NCBI RefSeq assembly: GCF_000482365.1
Contig: NZ_KI535306.1
Location: 324,311-388,310 of the forward strand
Source of the DNA: Porphyromonas uenonis DSM 23387 = JCM 13868
GTDB taxonomy: Bacteria > Bacteroidota > Bacteroidia > Bacteroidales > Porphyromonadaceae
Length of the DNA stretch: 64,000 nucleotides
Reading direction: 5' to 3'
In this document: positions 44,768 through 54,367 of the stretch, one piece after another
Layout: each line of letters begins with the position of its first letter
Position numbering within the stretch: the stretch's first letter is position 1
Made by a program: the position numbers and the translations under genes
Notes under the pieces: generated by a model
The model's database searches: none
What the model was told of the DNA's origin: nothing
What the model saw: only the letters and a program-made list of their open reading frames with translations

Positions 44768-44838
44768 TGCTGCAGTGGTGTGGGGCAGCTGAGCACGCTC
44801 CACACCCTGTGTATGACACCCACCGAGTCCACCACACT

Positions 44839-45594
44839 ATGCACGCTAGCCTTGTCATCATACCGACCTACAACGAGAGCGAGAATGTCGCTGAGATGAT
44901 TCGCGCTGTCCTGGCACTGCCAGAAGCCTTCGACCTGCTGATCCTGGATGACAATTCGCCAGACGGGACCGCTGAGATCGTCCGTACGCTACAGCAGGAG
45001 ACGGACTACACAGACCGTCTGCATCTGATCGTGCGCCCAGGCAAGATGGGACTAGGCACCGCCTATCTCACAGGCTTCGAGTGGGCTCTAGAGCATGGCT
45101 ACGACTATATCTTTGAGATGGATTGCGACTTTAGCCATCCACTCTCGGCACTACCCCATCTCCTACGTGCGGTCTCTGAGGAGGGCTACGATGTGGCGGT
45201 AGGCTCGCGCTACGTGCGGGGTGGCGGGGTCAAGGATTGGCCACTGAACCGTATCCTCATGAGCTATCTCGCATCGGTCTACGTGCGCCTCGTCACCTGG
45301 CTGCCCGTACGAGACACGACAGCGGGCTTCGTCTGCTACAGACGTGAGGTGCTGGAGGCGATGAGACTAGACGAGGTGCACTTCAAGGGCTACGCCTTCC
45401 AGATTGAGATGAAGTACACGGCTCACTGTCTGGGCTTCAAGATCAAGGAGGTGCCCATCACCTTTGTCAATCGTAAGCTCGGAAGCTCGAAGATGAATGG
45501 GTCGATCTTTGGCGAAGCCTTCACGGGTGTCCTCAAGCTACGCTACTGGCGACTCTTCAAGGGCTTTCCCAAGCGTCGTAATCCTGAGAAATAA
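44839..45594 (+). CDS. Polyprenol-phosphate sugar synthase (DPM1-like GT2)
   Basis: This 251-residue GT-A glycosyltransferase starts at the ATG before [25 protein letters not shown] and the [13 protein letters not shown] (DxD-like) motif bind the nucleotide-sugar and metal. [16 protein letters not shown] and the [11 protein letters not shown] block are those of dolichyl/polyprenyl-phosphate mannose synthase. It lacks the C-terminal membrane anchor of some relatives. It would charge undecaprenyl phosphate with mannose or another sugar for use outside the membrane, for example in lipoprotein or T9SS cargo glycosylation. It is 1 bp from pyrC. Confidence 0.88.
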   Translation: MHASLVIIPTYNESENVAEMIRAVLALPEAFDLLILDDNSPDGTAEIVRTLQQETDYTDRLHLIVRPGKMGLGTAYLTGFEWALEHGYDYIFEMDCDFSHPLSALPHLLRAVSEEGYDVAVGSRYVRGGGVKDWPLNRILMSYLASVYVRLVTWLPVRDTTAGFVCYRREVLEAMRLDEVHFKGYAFQIEMKYTAHCLGFKIKEVPITFVNRKLGSSKMNGSIFGEAFTGVLKLRYWRLFKGFPKRRNPEK

Positions 45595-45595
45595 T

Positions 45596-46951
45596 ATGAA
45601 ACAGATCATACTCGGAGCTACCTTAATCAACGAAGGTCGGCAGGTCGTCGGCTCCGTATGCCTCTCCGACGAGCGAATTGAGTCTATATATATAGGTGTG
45701 GACCAAGCGTCTGACCTCCCAGACGAACTGCTCCAAGGAGCGGAGGTCGTGGATGCACACGGGTTCTGGCTACTACCAGGTTGCATCGATGATCAGGTGC
45801 ACTTTAGAGAGCCTGGACTGACTCACAAGGGCGACATTGCGCACGAGAGCCGTGCTGCCGTGGCTGGCGGTGTAACCTCCTACATGGACATGCCGAATGT
45901 AAAGCCTCCAACGGTCACCCTCGAGGCGCTCCTCGACAAGCGTCAGCGCGCTCAGGAGACAAGCTGGGCAAACTACGCCTTTTACTTCGGCGGGACCAAT
46001 GACAATGCGCCCGAAGCGTGTGCCATTGACCCAGCCTTGATCCCTGGGTACAAGCTCTTCCTAGGAGCCTCCACGGGGAATATGCTGGTGGACAGCGAGG
46101 AGGCTCTCGACTACTTCTTCGCCCATGCCCCTAAGCTCATCGCCACGCATTGCGAGAGCGAGGAGATCATCACACGCAATAAAGAGCTTTACCGCCAGCG
46201 ATACGATGGGCATCCACCCATTGAGGCGCACCCGCTGATACGCTCTCGTGAGGCGTGCTACGCGTCTTCGCACAGCGCCATAGAGCGTGCCAAGCGTCTT
46301 GGGGCTAGGCTACACGTGCTACACCTATCGACAGCGGAGGAGATGGAGCTCTTCTCGGCAGCACCGCTTTCGCCAGAGAAGCGCATCACCGCTGAGGTGT
46401 GCGTCCACCACTTATGGTTTACCGATGAGGACTACAGCCGCCTAGGCAACCGAATCAAGTGGAATCCCGCAGTCAAGACGGCTCGTGACCGTGAGGCTCT
46501 ACGCCAAGCGCTCGTCGAGGGGCGTATCGATGTAATAGCCACTGATCATGCACCTCACACGCTAGCCGACAAGGAGGGCGACGCTCTCACGGCAGCTTCG
46601 GGAGGTCCACTCGTACAGCACAGCCTTCTGATGATGCTGGAGCTGGCTCACGAGGGGCTTTGGTCGCCAGAACTAGTGGTTGAGAAGATGGCGCACGCTC
46701 CCGCCCAGCTCTTTGGGGTCCGTGAGCGGGGCTACATCCGCACAGGCTACTACGCCGACCTAGTCCTCGTCGATCCTCATCAGGAGACCACGGTGACTAA
46801 GGAGAGTCTCTACAGCAAGTGTGGCTGGTCGCCACTGGAGGGCTACACCTTCTCTCATCGCATCGTAGCTACTTGGGTCAATGGTCAGGTCGCTTACCGT
46901 GACGGTCAACTGACCAGTCGCCCACCTGTCCATGCGCTCACCTTCGCCTGA
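45596..46951 (+). CDS. pyrC: Dihydroorotase (class I)
   Basis: This 451-residue amidohydrolase closes carbamoyl aspartate to dihydroorotate in pyrimidine synthesis. The start is the ATG before [14 protein letters not shown], directly after the GT2 stop. Motifs are [20 protein letters not shown] (metal site, His-containing), [30 protein letters not shown] and the catalytic [10 protein letters not shown] near residue 315. The usual DxHVHxR is written D-D-Q-V-H-F-R here, so one metal His position is Gln, as in several Bacteroidetes dihydroorotases by memory. Gene pairing with a polyprenol-phosphate synthase is typical of this order but not functional. Confidence 0.92.
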   Translation: MKQIILGATLINEGRQVVGSVCLSDERIESIYIGVDQASDLPDELLQGAEVVDAHGFWLLPGCIDDQVHFREPGLTHKGDIAHESRAAVAGGVTSYMDMPNVKPPTVTLEALLDKRQRAQETSWANYAFYFGGTNDNAPEACAIDPALIPGYKLFLGASTGNMLVDSEEALDYFFAHAPKLIATHCESEEIITRNKELYRQRYDGHPPIEAHPLIRSREACYASSHSAIERAKRLGARLHVLHLSTAEEMELFSAAPLSPEKRITAEVCVHHLWFTDEDYSRLGNRIKWNPAVKTARDREALRQALVEGRIDVIATDHAPHTLADKEGDALTAASGGPLVQHSLLMMLELAHEGLWSPELVVEKMAHAPAQLFGVRERGYIRTGYYADLVLVDPHQETTVTKESLYSKCGWSPLEGYTFSHRIVATWVNGQVAYRDGQLTSRPPVHALTFA

Positions 46952-47020
46952 GCTGGCTCTTCCAAGAGAGCAAATCGATATTTGGGTGTCAAACCCTTTC
47001 GCTACGTGAGCGATTATTAT

Positions 47021-47028
47021 TATATTTG
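47021..47028 (+). promoter_or_regulatory. -7 promoter box (TATATTTG) for the methylmalonyl-CoA operon
   Basis: TATATTTG, about 100 bp before the mce start codon. Confidence 0.6.
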
Positions 47029-47125
47029 CAGTCGGGTGTTGATCTCCAAAGAGATTGACCCCATAGGGTGGGCGCATGTCCGCCCCCCTTTGAATAGACA
47101 CATAAATCAAAAAACAGTATAGCGT

Positions 47126-47542
47126 ATGAATCTGTCACACATTGAGCATCTTGGGATAGCAGTCAAGAGCATAGAGGAGGCACTACCCTTCTTTGAGGGA
47201 GTCCTCGGACTAACCTGCTACAACATTGAGGAGGTCGCTGACCAGAAGGTGCGTACCGCATTCCTCAAGATAGGCGAGGTCAAGCTGGAGCTCCTAGAGC
47301 CCACAAGCGATGAGAGCCCTATTGCAAAGTTTATCGAGAAGCGTGGCGAGGGTATCCACCACCTAGCACTATCATCAGACGATGTGGCACCAGCCCTCGA
47401 GGAGCTCAAGGGCAAGGGCATACGCCTCATTGATGAGAAGCCTCGCAAGGGTGCTGAGGGTCTCAACATTGCCTTCGTTCACCCCAAGAGTGCACACGGC
47501 ATACTCCTAGAGATCTGCGACTGCAAGGATGTCGCTAAGTAA
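47126..47542 (+). CDS. mce: Methylmalonyl-CoA epimerase
   Basis: This 138-residue vicinal-oxygen-chelate fold enzyme interconverts (S)- and (R)-methylmalonyl-CoA, linking the decarboxylase/carboxylase to the B12 mutase. [24 protein letters not shown] gives the first metal His. [31 protein letters not shown] and HGILLEICD provide the second half with the remaining ligands. The length is normal. It heads an operon with mmdA 33 bp downstream. The mutase is not in this window. Confidence 0.93.
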   Translation: MNLSHIEHLGIAVKSIEEALPFFEGVLGLTCYNIEEVADQKVRTAFLKIGEVKLELLEPTSDESPIAKFIEKRGEGIHHLALSSDDVAPALEELKGKGIRLIDEKPRKGAEGLNIAFVHPKSAHGILLEICDCKDVAK

Positions 47543-47575
47543 TATCGTCCAATCAAACAAACGCTACATAGAATA

Positions 47576-49129
47576 ATGAGTGTACAACAAGAGAAGATAA
47601 AGCAACTCCTTGCCAAGCGTGAGGAGGCTCGTCTCGGAGGAGGCGAGGAGCGCATTGAGAAGCAACACGCTAAGGGCAAGTACACAGCTCGTGAGCGTAT
47701 CGCTATGCTCCTCGATGAGGGTTCCTTTGAGGAGATAGACATGTTCGTCCAGCACCGCTGCACGAACTTTGGCATGGAGAAGAAGAAGTTCCTCGGGGAC
47801 GGTGTCGTCGTAGGTAGTGGTACCATCGACGGACGTCTCGTCTACGTCTTCGCTCAGGACTTTACCGTCATCGGTGGCGCACTCGGTGAGATGCTCGCTG
47901 CTAAGATCTGCAAGGTCATGGACCTAGCCATGACTATGGGCGCTCCCTGTATCGGTCTCAACGACTCAGGTGGTGCGCGTATCCAAGAGGCGGTCAATGC
48001 GCTCTGTGGTTACGGCGAGATCTTCGAGCGCAACATCCTTGCTTCGGGCGTCATACCTCAGATCTCTGGTATCTTCGGTCCTTGCGCTGGTGGCGCTGTC
48101 TACTCGCCTGCACTGACCGACTTCAACATTATGGTACGCAACTCCAGCTACATGTTCCTCACGGGTCCTAAGGTGGTCAAGACGGTCACTGGCGAGGACG
48201 TCACACAGGAGGAGCTAGGCGGTGCAGACGTACACGCTTCTAAGAGTGGCGTGGCACACTTCGCCGTAGACAACGACGAGGCTGGCCTTCAGCTCATCCG
48301 TCAGCTGCTCTCCTTCCTGCCACAAAACAACATGGAGGAGCCACCCTTCGTCGCTTGCGACGATCCCGCAGACCGCTGTGAGGACCTGCTTAACGAGATC
48401 ATCCCCGACTCGCCAAACCGTGCTTACGATATGTACGAAGTGATCGGAGCTATCGTGGACCATGGCGAGTTCCTCGAGGTACATCGTGACTACGCACGCA
48501 ACATCATAGTCGGCTTCGCACGCTTCAACGGGCAGAGCGTCGGTATCGTAGCCAACCAGCCCAAGGTAATGGCTGGTAGCCTCGACTGCAACTCCTCTCG
48601 CAAGGCAGCACGCTTCGTACGCTTCTGCGACTCATTCAACATCCCCATCGTCACACTCGTCGACGTGCCGGGCTTCCTCCCAGGTACTGGTCAGGAGTAC
48701 AACGCCGTCATCACACACGGTGCTAAGCTTCTCTACGCTTACGGCGAGGCTACCGTGCCTAAGATCACGGTTGTCCTACGCAAGGCATACGGTGGTGCCT
48801 ACATCGTGATGGGCTCTAAGCACCTTCGCGCAGATATCAACTACGCTTGGCCCTCTGCCGAGATCGCCGTCATGGGTCCGTCAGGAGCTGTCGAGGTAGT
48901 CTTTGCCAAGGAGGTCAAGGCGAGCGACGATCCCGCCAAGACAGCTTTGGAGAAAGAGCAAGAGTATCGTGATGCTTTTGCCAATCCATACAATGCTGCT
49001 TCCTACGGTTACATCGATGACGTCATCGAGCCGAGGAACACTCGCTTCCGCATCGTCCGTGCGCTACAGCAGCTACGCACGAAGCGCCAGACGCTCCCCG
49101 CTAAGAAGCATGACAACGTACCTCTCTAA
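47576..49129 (+). CDS. mmdA: Methylmalonyl-CoA/propionyl-CoA carboxyltransferase alpha subunit
   Basis: This 517-residue carboxyltransferase has two crotonase-like halves. The N-terminal half has [22 protein letters not shown] and [17 protein letters not shown], and the C-terminal half has [34 protein letters not shown] and [16 protein letters not shown]. It transfers the carboxyl group between (S)-methylmalonyl-CoA and biotin on the carrier protein encoded at 49441. In Bacteroidales this is usually the alpha chain of a sodium-pumping methylmalonyl-CoA decarboxylase. Here the membrane beta chain is not found downstream, so the direction and partner are uncertain. Confidence 0.93.
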   Translation: MSVQQEKIKQLLAKREEARLGGGEERIEKQHAKGKYTARERIAMLLDEGSFEEIDMFVQHRCTNFGMEKKKFLGDGVVVGSGTIDGRLVYVFAQDFTVIGGALGEMLAAKICKVMDLAMTMGAPCIGLNDSGGARIQEAVNALCGYGEIFERNILASGVIPQISGIFGPCAGGAVYSPALTDFNIMVRNSSYMFLTGPKVVKTVTGEDVTQEELGGADVHASKSGVAHFAVDNDEAGLQLIRQLLSFLPQNNMEEPPFVACDDPADRCEDLLNEIIPDSPNRAYDMYEVIGAIVDHGEFLEVHRDYARNIIVGFARFNGQSVGIVANQPKVMAGSLDCNSSRKAARFVRFCDSFNIPIVTLVDVPGFLPGTGQEYNAVITHGAKLLYAYGEATVPKITVVLRKAYGGAYIVMGSKHLRADINYAWPSAEIAVMGPSGAVEVVFAKEVKASDDPAKTALEKEQEYRDAFANPYNAASYGYIDDVIEPRNTRFRIVRALQQLRTKRQTLPAKKHDNVPL

Positions 49130-49141
49130 TCCCTCCTACCG

Positions 49142-49375
49142 ATGGCTACCAAGAAGATAGAAAAGGGTAAGAAGGCACCCGCCAAGAGAGCTAAAAAAGC
49201 AGCGCCAGCGCCCTCTCCCGAAGAGGTTGCTATAGCGCTCGCCTTAGCGCAGGCTCTGGGCTCCCCTCACGACGAGGAGTCCTACCGCCTGACGATACGG
49301 CACAAGGAGTTCGACCCCTGGTCGCTCAAGCTACAGAACATGCGTGTCACACCACAGAAGCAGTATTATATCTAA
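49142..49375 (+). CDS. Small subunit of the methylmalonyl-CoA carboxyltransferase complex (OadG/epsilon-like remnant)
   Basis: This 77-residue protein lies between mmdA and the biotin carrier gene. The start is basic and Ala-rich (KKIEKGKKAPAKRAKKAAPAP), then comes a helix (SPEEVAIALALAQALG). The C-terminal tail is FDPWSLKLQNMRVTPQKQYYI. That tail and the position match the cytosolic end of gamma/OadG or epsilon subunits of biotin-dependent decarboxylases. The N-terminal membrane helix expected of OadG is missing, so it is a soluble or truncated form. The family assignment is tentative. Confidence 0.6.
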   Translation: MATKKIEKGKKAPAKRAKKAAPAPSPEEVAIALALAQALGSPHDEESYRLTIRHKEFDPWSLKLQNMRVTPQKQYYI

Positions 49376-49440
49376 TCCTAAACGGCAGTACCTTAGCAGG
49401 CTAGCTCGCTAGACTACTAAGCACCCATATCAAATCCCTT

Positions 49441-49875
49441 ATGAAAGAATATAAGTATAAGATCGATGGCAAAGAGTACGCCGTCAAGATAGACAAGATC
49501 GAGGGTGACCAAGCTCAGCTAGAGGTCAACGGCACCCCATACAGCGTCGAGATCATACAGGAGAAGAAGGAGACCCCCAAGGTCGCCAAGTCTGCTCCTA
49601 AGTCAGCACCCGCTGCTACTGCAGCACCCGCACCCGCTGCGGCTCCAGCCTCCTCAGGCAAGGGCAAAGCGGTCAAGGCTCCCCTACCTGGCGTCATCAT
49701 ATCAGTAGACGTACAGGTCGGTCAGCAGGTCAAGCGCGGACAGCAGGTCGCTGTACTCGAGGCTATGAAGATGGAGAACGGCATCAACGCAGAGTGTGAC
49801 GGCACCATCACCGAGATCAAGGTCAAGGCTGGAGACTCCATCCTAGAGGGTACAGACATCCTCATCATCGGATAA
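49441..49875 (+). CDS. mmdC: Biotin carboxyl carrier protein of the methylmalonyl-CoA complex
   Basis: This 144-residue protein is of the biotinyl-lipoyl family. The N-terminal part (MKEYKYKIDGKEYAVKIDKIEGD) leads into an Ala/Pro/Lys hinge (~45-78), and then the biotinyl domain begins LPGVIISVDVQVGQQVKRGQ. The biotinylated residue is Lys110 in EAMKMEN. It shuttles carboxyl groups between the carboxyltransferase MmdA and its partner. It is the last recognisable gene of the mce-mmdA operon. The next gene encodes an unrelated lipoprotein, and no integral membrane decarboxylase beta subunit follows. Confidence 0.92.
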   Translation: MKEYKYKIDGKEYAVKIDKIEGDQAQLEVNGTPYSVEIIQEKKETPKVAKSAPKSAPAATAAPAPAAAPASSGKGKAVKAPLPGVIISVDVQVGQQVKRGQQVAVLEAMKMENGINAECDGTITEIKVKAGDSILEGTDILIIG

Positions 49876-50054
49876 GGGGAGTCCTGACGACCAACTATAG
49901 AGCGAGCTGGGATTAAGTAGTGGATAGCAACAGAGCCCAGTAAGACCTAGTGGCACGGCTCCGCTACCTCTTACTTCGTCTTCTGCTGGTTGTCCACAGC
50001 TTATCCCCAGCTCGTTTGCATTACTCGTAATTCACTACACATAGACTTATCATT

Positions 50055-51623
50055 ATGAAAAACTTACAACGTATCCTTGCAGCACTCACCGCAGTCATCT
50101 GCATGACCCTTGCAATGAGTAGTTGCAACCCCAAACAAGAGCCCAACCCTGGACCCGACACGACAGGCGTGGACACCACCGGTACTAAGCCTAATCCAGG
50201 GCCACAGCCCTTCCAGTCTATCCTCGAGCTAGATGACAATGGCAAGCTCACAGCCATCCCCTTCCCCTGCGTCGATTGGCTTGGTGGCGAGAAGGCTGTT
50301 CAAGCCTTCGAGCACAGCAAGGGTGCGACCTTCGAAGGCTCCGTGGATAAGAATGGCAAGAAGGTCCTTCGCTACAAGACGGGCGACCCCAAGGGACAGC
50401 AGCCCACACGTATGTATATCATCAACCCCAAGAACTCTCGCCTCGAGACCTCTTCCATACAGATTGCAGCGCATCTAGTTGCCGACGGAGACGACATCAA
50501 TGACAACATGGAGATCCTGCTCTTCGACGCAGGCTATCAGAAGGTCCCCGAAGCTAAGGGCATCGCTTACTCCAACGGCACTTACCTGCTCGTTTTCTCT
50601 AAGGTCAACGATAGCTCCTGGGCTATCGCATACAAGTCCGCAGGCGATCCTGCCCAGCTCGCAGGCATCCTACAGATCAAGGACTTCCCCTATCTCAAGA
50701 AGGAGACCAAGATGAGTGCCTACACCTTTGAGGAGATCGATGCTTATGAGAAGAAGCTCGGGCTACGCAAGCAGACCAAGAAGACAGCGACCAGTGTCAT
50801 CTACCAGGCGATAGAACCCAGCAAGGTGAACTTCACCTATGTTCGCTACGACATCAATCCCAATGACGAGAGCAAGTCTGGACCTATAGTCCGCACCGAT
50901 CGCTTCTCAATGTCTATGTACAGACAGCCTGAGCTACGCTCTTACTTCGAGCTCAACGGCTTTACCTACGAGGGAGCATTCCAAATCTATGCACAGAAGT
51001 TTGTCAACAAGTCCCTCGCCGTACGTCTTCGCCTCTCCGACCAGAGACCTGGAGCCATCATCTCATTTGAAGACGCTCCCGACCTTTATCACAAGGATCC
51101 GAAACCTGTTGATCCCACTTTCCAGGCGCTCTACCTGCCACTGCTAGATGTCTTCGGTCAGGAGATCAGCAAGGACAGTCCCATCATCGCCCGTGAGAAA
51201 GAGTTACACCCCAACTTCTACGTTGAGTTTATCGCTGCCGATTCAATTAAAGGATATAAGCACGATGCCATTAAGGTGAACATGCCAGTTTACCTTCCTC
51301 CTGCTGATCGCAACAAGCCTCGTACGCTAAACTACGCCTACGAGTCAAAGAGTGGTTCGGCTATAGAGCAGATTTCTTACGTTTTCTCTCCAGACTGGGT
51401 GAAGGCCAAGATTGCAGGTGACAATGCCCTTATCAAGGACTTTATGACGAAGAACGGCTTTACTTACAAGGGGAAGGAGAAGATCGACGATCCTCGTATG
51501 ACGTCTGAATATTACCAGTACTACAACGCTCAGCTAGGCATCTACTTTGAGTACAGCCTAGTTTCAAAGCCAATGCCTAATGCTATGGGTGTCTACACAA
51601 AGACTCCTGTAATAACATTCTAG
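50055..51623 (+). CDS. Hypothetical lipoprotein, 522 residues
   Basis: It has a type II signal peptide with lipobox Cys at residue 24 (LAMSSC) and a short P/T/G/D-rich spacer (NPGPDTTGVDTTGTKPNPGPQ) after it. The remainder appears as two similar blocks. VNFTYVRYDINPNDESK with FELNGFTYEGAFQIYAQKFVNKSLAVRL resembles IEQISYVFSPDWVKAK with FMTKNGFTYKGKEKI...YYNAQLGIYFEY further on. This hints at an internal duplication around the string NGFTYxG. No known catalytic motif is seen. It is probably an outer-membrane-anchored protein. I do not recognise the family. Confidence 0.65.
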   Translation: MKNLQRILAALTAVICMTLAMSSCNPKQEPNPGPDTTGVDTTGTKPNPGPQPFQSILELDDNGKLTAIPFPCVDWLGGEKAVQAFEHSKGATFEGSVDKNGKKVLRYKTGDPKGQQPTRMYIINPKNSRLETSSIQIAAHLVADGDDINDNMEILLFDAGYQKVPEAKGIAYSNGTYLLVFSKVNDSSWAIAYKSAGDPAQLAGILQIKDFPYLKKETKMSAYTFEEIDAYEKKLGLRKQTKKTATSVIYQAIEPSKVNFTYVRYDINPNDESKSGPIVRTDRFSMSMYRQPELRSYFELNGFTYEGAFQIYAQKFVNKSLAVRLRLSDQRPGAIISFEDAPDLYHKDPKPVDPTFQALYLPLLDVFGQEISKDSPIIAREKELHPNFYVEFIAADSIKGYKHDAIKVNMPVYLPPADRNKPRTLNYAYESKSGSAIEQISYVFSPDWVKAKIAGDNALIKDFMTKNGFTYKGKEKIDDPRMTSEYYQYYNAQLGIYFEYSLVSKPMPNAMGVYTKTPVITF

Positions 51624-51649
51624 TCTTATAGAGACAGAGTATTTACACA

Positions 51650-51761
51650 GAGCCAGCTCCTCGACCCATGAGCGTCGGAGAGCTGGCTTTCTGTCTATCG
51701 GGACAAGAAGCCTCCCTTTTTGCGCAAAATCGGGCCACGCTGGCCCGATTTCGCGCTTTTA
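51650..51761 (+). terminator. Two hairpins after the 522-residue lipoprotein gene
   Basis: AGCCAGCTC..GAGCTGGCT (51650-51689) is followed by AAATCGGGCCA-CGC-TGGCCCGATTT (51727-51751) with GCGC flanks and a TTTT run. The second is a good intrinsic terminator. A 64-codon ORF that spans this region was rejected. Confidence 0.75.
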
Positions 51762-51874
51762 TTTCGTTGTTTTGGCCCGATCCGATGGCGTCACTAGCCT
51801 TTCTCTTGATGTGCACTTTTGGCGGTGTCGCAAGTTTTCCCTATCTTAGAGGGCGATTTTAACGAGTATAATAG

Positions 51875-52348
51875 ATGAAACCAATACAATTCATACAGAA
51901 GTCTCTCCTGCTCATGACTGCGCTCCTCACGCTCAGTGTCGCCTGCACAGCTCAGAGCAAGAAAGAGACGCCTAAGGCCGAGATCCAGCACATCAATGCC
52001 AACTATATGCGCGAGCATATCTACGACTTTGAGGCGCATCCCGACACCTTCGTCTATAAGGGGGACAAGCCGGCCATCATCGACTTTTACGCCGACTGGT
52101 GCCGTCCCTGCCGCCAGCTAGCTCCCAAGCTACAAGAGGTTGCCGACCGATACGCTGACCAGCTCGTCGTCTACAAGGTCAATGTGGACGAGAACCCGCA
52201 GCTGGCCTCACTCTTTGGTGTACAGAGCATCCCGATGGTACTCTTCGTGCCACTCGATGACCTGCCTTACAAGAGCCTCGGAGACATTCCCATGGATCAC
52301 ATTGAGGGACTCCTCGGCAAGATAGGCGTCAAGACGAATAATCAGTAA
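51875..52348 (+). CDS. Exported thioredoxin-fold lipoprotein
   Basis: This 157-residue protein has a type II signal peptide (lipobox LSVAC, Cys24), so it is probably anchored facing the periplasm. The thioredoxin domain has the active-site pair C76-R-P-C79 in FYADWCRPCRQLAP, the conserved VDENPQLASLFGVQSIPMVLF with cis-Pro, and a final helix. The CxxC middle Arg-Pro differs from Gly-Pro of cytosolic thioredoxin. A role in periplasmic thiol reduction or in protecting surface proteins is likely. Thiol peroxidase is encoded 39 bp downstream, which suggests a shared oxidative-stress role. Confidence 0.85.
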   Translation: MKPIQFIQKSLLLMTALLTLSVACTAQSKKETPKAEIQHINANYMREHIYDFEAHPDTFVYKGDKPAIIDFYADWCRPCRQLAPKLQEVADRYADQLVVYKVNVDENPQLASLFGVQSIPMVLFVPLDDLPYKSLGDIPMDHIEGLLGKIGVKTNNQ

Positions 52349-52387
52349 AACACTTAATACACAGTAACTATAAACCAAACAAACAGT

Positions 52388-52912
52388 ATGTCTACAGTAA
52401 AATTTCAAGATAAGATCACAGTCAAACTCTCTGGTGAGCAACCTAAGGTAGGTACGATGGCTCCCAACTTCGAGCTAGTCCGCAAGGACCTCTCCACAGC
52501 TAAGCTCTCAGACTATCGTGGCAAGCGCGTCGTCCTCAACATCTTCCCCAGCATCGACACCGGTGTCTGCGCAGCATCTGTACGTCGCTTCAACGCTGAG
52601 GCTGCTAAGCTCGACAACACCGTCGTCCTCTGCATCTCTCAGGACCTACCCTTCGCACAGGCACGCTTCTGCGGCGCTGAGGGTCTGGACAATGTCGAGA
52701 CGCTCTCTGCCTTCCGTTGCTGCACGGTTCCCTCTTCAGAGCCTGCTTTCTGCAAGGGCTACGGGCTGATGATGCAGGACGGACCTCTCGCAGGGCTACA
52801 GGCTCGTTGCGTCATCGTCATCGATGCTGAGGGCAAGGTCATCTACGAGGAGCTAGTGCCCGAGATCACCCAGGAGCCTAACTACGACAAGGCTATCGCA
52901 GCGCTGAAGTAA
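52388..52912 (+). CDS. tpx: Thiol peroxidase (Tpx-type peroxiredoxin)
   Basis: This 174-residue atypical 2-Cys peroxiredoxin reduces H2O2 and alkyl hydroperoxides using thioredoxin. The peroxidatic Cys61 is in [17 protein letters not shown], the resolving Cys95 in [12 protein letters not shown], and the Tpx hallmark [10 protein letters not shown] is near the N-terminus. There is no signal peptide, so it is cytoplasmic. It follows the exported thioredoxin gene and precedes the Bat operon, giving a local cluster of oxygen-defence functions. Confidence 0.95.
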   Translation: MSTVKFQDKITVKLSGEQPKVGTMAPNFELVRKDLSTAKLSDYRGKRVVLNIFPSIDTGVCAASVRRFNAEAAKLDNTVVLCISQDLPFAQARFCGAEGLDNVETLSAFRCCTVPSSEPAFCKGYGLMMQDGPLAGLQARCVIVIDAEGKVIYEELVPEITQEPNYDKAIAALK

Positions 52913-53140
52913 GCGCACATCCACACAGAGGGAGACAACGGCTGCATAGCTTCCCGTCTCCCCACACACGACAGCGGCACCACGTTTCTAGCATTACGCT
53001 ATGGAGCATGGTGTCGCTCTCGTTTTTTACGGTCTCTACTTAGCGCTCCTGCTAGCAAACGGGTATCAGAAAAGAATTGTCGAGAGGGCTAAATCACTGA
53101 GGTTGGGAGGCGGGAAGAGCGTCCATTCGGAGATTATCGT

Positions 53141-53148
53141 TACTTTTG
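53141..53148 (+). promoter_or_regulatory. -7 promoter box (TACTTTTG) for the moxR/Bat operon
   Basis: TACTTTTG, 24 bp before the moxR ATG. Confidence 0.6.
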
Positions 53149-53172
53149 TAGCATCTAAGCTAGAAGAAAACT

Positions 53173-54162
53173 ATGACGCAGGTATCAGATCTAGAGAATC
53201 GTCAAGCATACATCACCCAGCAGAGTGGCTTCATACGCCAGCTACAGGAGGGCATGCACACCACGATCATCGGGCAGGAGCATCTTGTGGAGTCGCTCTT
53301 GATCGGCTTACTAGCCGATGGACATATCCTCCTCGAGGGTGTGCCGGGGCTCGCTAAGACGCTCGCTATCACGACGCTCGCTAAGCTCATTGATGCAGAC
53401 TATAGCCGCATACAGTTTACCCCCGACCTACTTCCGGCCGACCTCATCGGTACGCTGATCTACAGTCAGCGCAGCGAGTCTTTTTCGGTCAAGAAGGGAC
53501 CTATCTTCGCTCACTTTGTCCTCGCTGATGAGATCAACCGTGCTCCAGCCAAGGTGCAGAGTGCGCTCCTCGAGGCGATGCAGGAGCGACAGGTGACGCT
53601 CGGTGAGGAGACCTATCCGCTCCCCTCGCCTTTCCTAGTGATGGCAACGCAAAACCCCATTGAGCAGGAGGGTACCTACCGACTGCCCGAGGCGCAGGTA
53701 GACCGCTTCCTCCTCAAGGTGGTGCTGGACTACCCCTCGCATGAGGAGGAAATGAAGATCATTGAGATGAATCTGGCTAGCCAGCTACCCACGGTAAAGC
53801 CTGTGACGACTGCTCAGCAGATCTTAGCAGCTCGTGAAGCGGTACAGCAGGTTTATCTGGACGAGAAGATCCTCCGCTACATCGTAGACTTGGTGATGGC
53901 AACACGACAGACGGAGAGCGTCCCAGCGCTACAAGGGATGATCGCTTATGGCGCTTCGCCACGTGCGTCGATCTCGCTGGCAGCTGCTGCACGGGCATAC
54001 GCCTTCATCGCTCAGAGAGCCTATGTGATCCCTGAGGATGTGCGTGCCGTATGCCACGACGTGCTACGTCATCGTCTCGGCATGAGCTACGAGGCCGATG
54101 CCATCGGCATGAGTGCCGACAAAGCGATCGACGAGATCATCAACGTGGTGCCGGTACCTTAA
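53173..54162 (+). CDS. MoxR-family AAA+ ATPase
   Basis: This 329-residue MoxR/RavA-type chaperone ATPase has Walker A in LLEGVPGLAKTLAI (about residues 54-67), Walker B in VLADEINRAP, and FLVMATQNPIEQEGTYRLPEAQVDRFLL as sensor-1 and arginine-finger region. The C-terminal lid includes the MIAYGASPRASISLAAAARAYAF block. MoxR proteins assist metal-centre insertion or complex assembly together with VWA proteins. Here it is the first gene of an aerotolerance (Bat) operon with a DUF58 protein and two VWA proteins downstream. A heptad array of about 200 bp separates it from DUF58. Confidence 0.93.
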   Translation: MTQVSDLENRQAYITQQSGFIRQLQEGMHTTIIGQEHLVESLLIGLLADGHILLEGVPGLAKTLAITTLAKLIDADYSRIQFTPDLLPADLIGTLIYSQRSESFSVKKGPIFAHFVLADEINRAPAKVQSALLEAMQERQVTLGEETYPLPSPFLVMATQNPIEQEGTYRLPEAQVDRFLLKVVLDYPSHEEEMKIIEMNLASQLPTVKPVTTAQQILAAREAVQQVYLDEKILRYIVDLVMATRQTESVPALQGMIAYGASPRASISLAAAARAYAFIAQRAYVIPEDVRAVCHDVLRHRLGMSYEADAIGMSADKAIDEIINVVPVP

Positions 54163-54366
54163 TTGGCTGTTGGCTGTTGGCTGTTGGCTGTTGGCTAAAA
54201 GTATCGGAGGTATCGGAGCCATCGGAATGATCGGACATCTAGCTCCTAATCTCTAATGTCTAACCTCTAAGGTCTAATCTCTAAGGTCTAATCTCTAACT
54301 TCTAACCTCTAAGGTCTAATCTCTAACTCCTAACCTCTAAAGTCTAACCTCTAAAGTCTAAAGTCT
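54163..54366. repeat. Heptad array inside the Bat operon, two families plus 9-bp units
   Basis: A forward arm of TTGGCTG units is followed by ~9-bp repeats (TATCGGAGG, TATCGGAGCC, ATCGGAATG), then a reverse arm of CTCTAAT/GTCTAAC/CTCTAAG units that ends 2 bp before the DUF58 start codon. Confidence 0.8.
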
Positions 54367-54367
54367 C

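Noticed and set aside
51668..51862. 64-codon ORF after the 522-residue lipoprotein gene
   Set aside because: It spans two strong hairpins that look like terminators, has no ribosome site and no family resemblance.
53001..53357. 118-codon ORF before and into moxR
   Set aside because: It overlaps the well-supported moxR start by 185 bp in another frame, includes the moxR promoter box and has no recognisable family.
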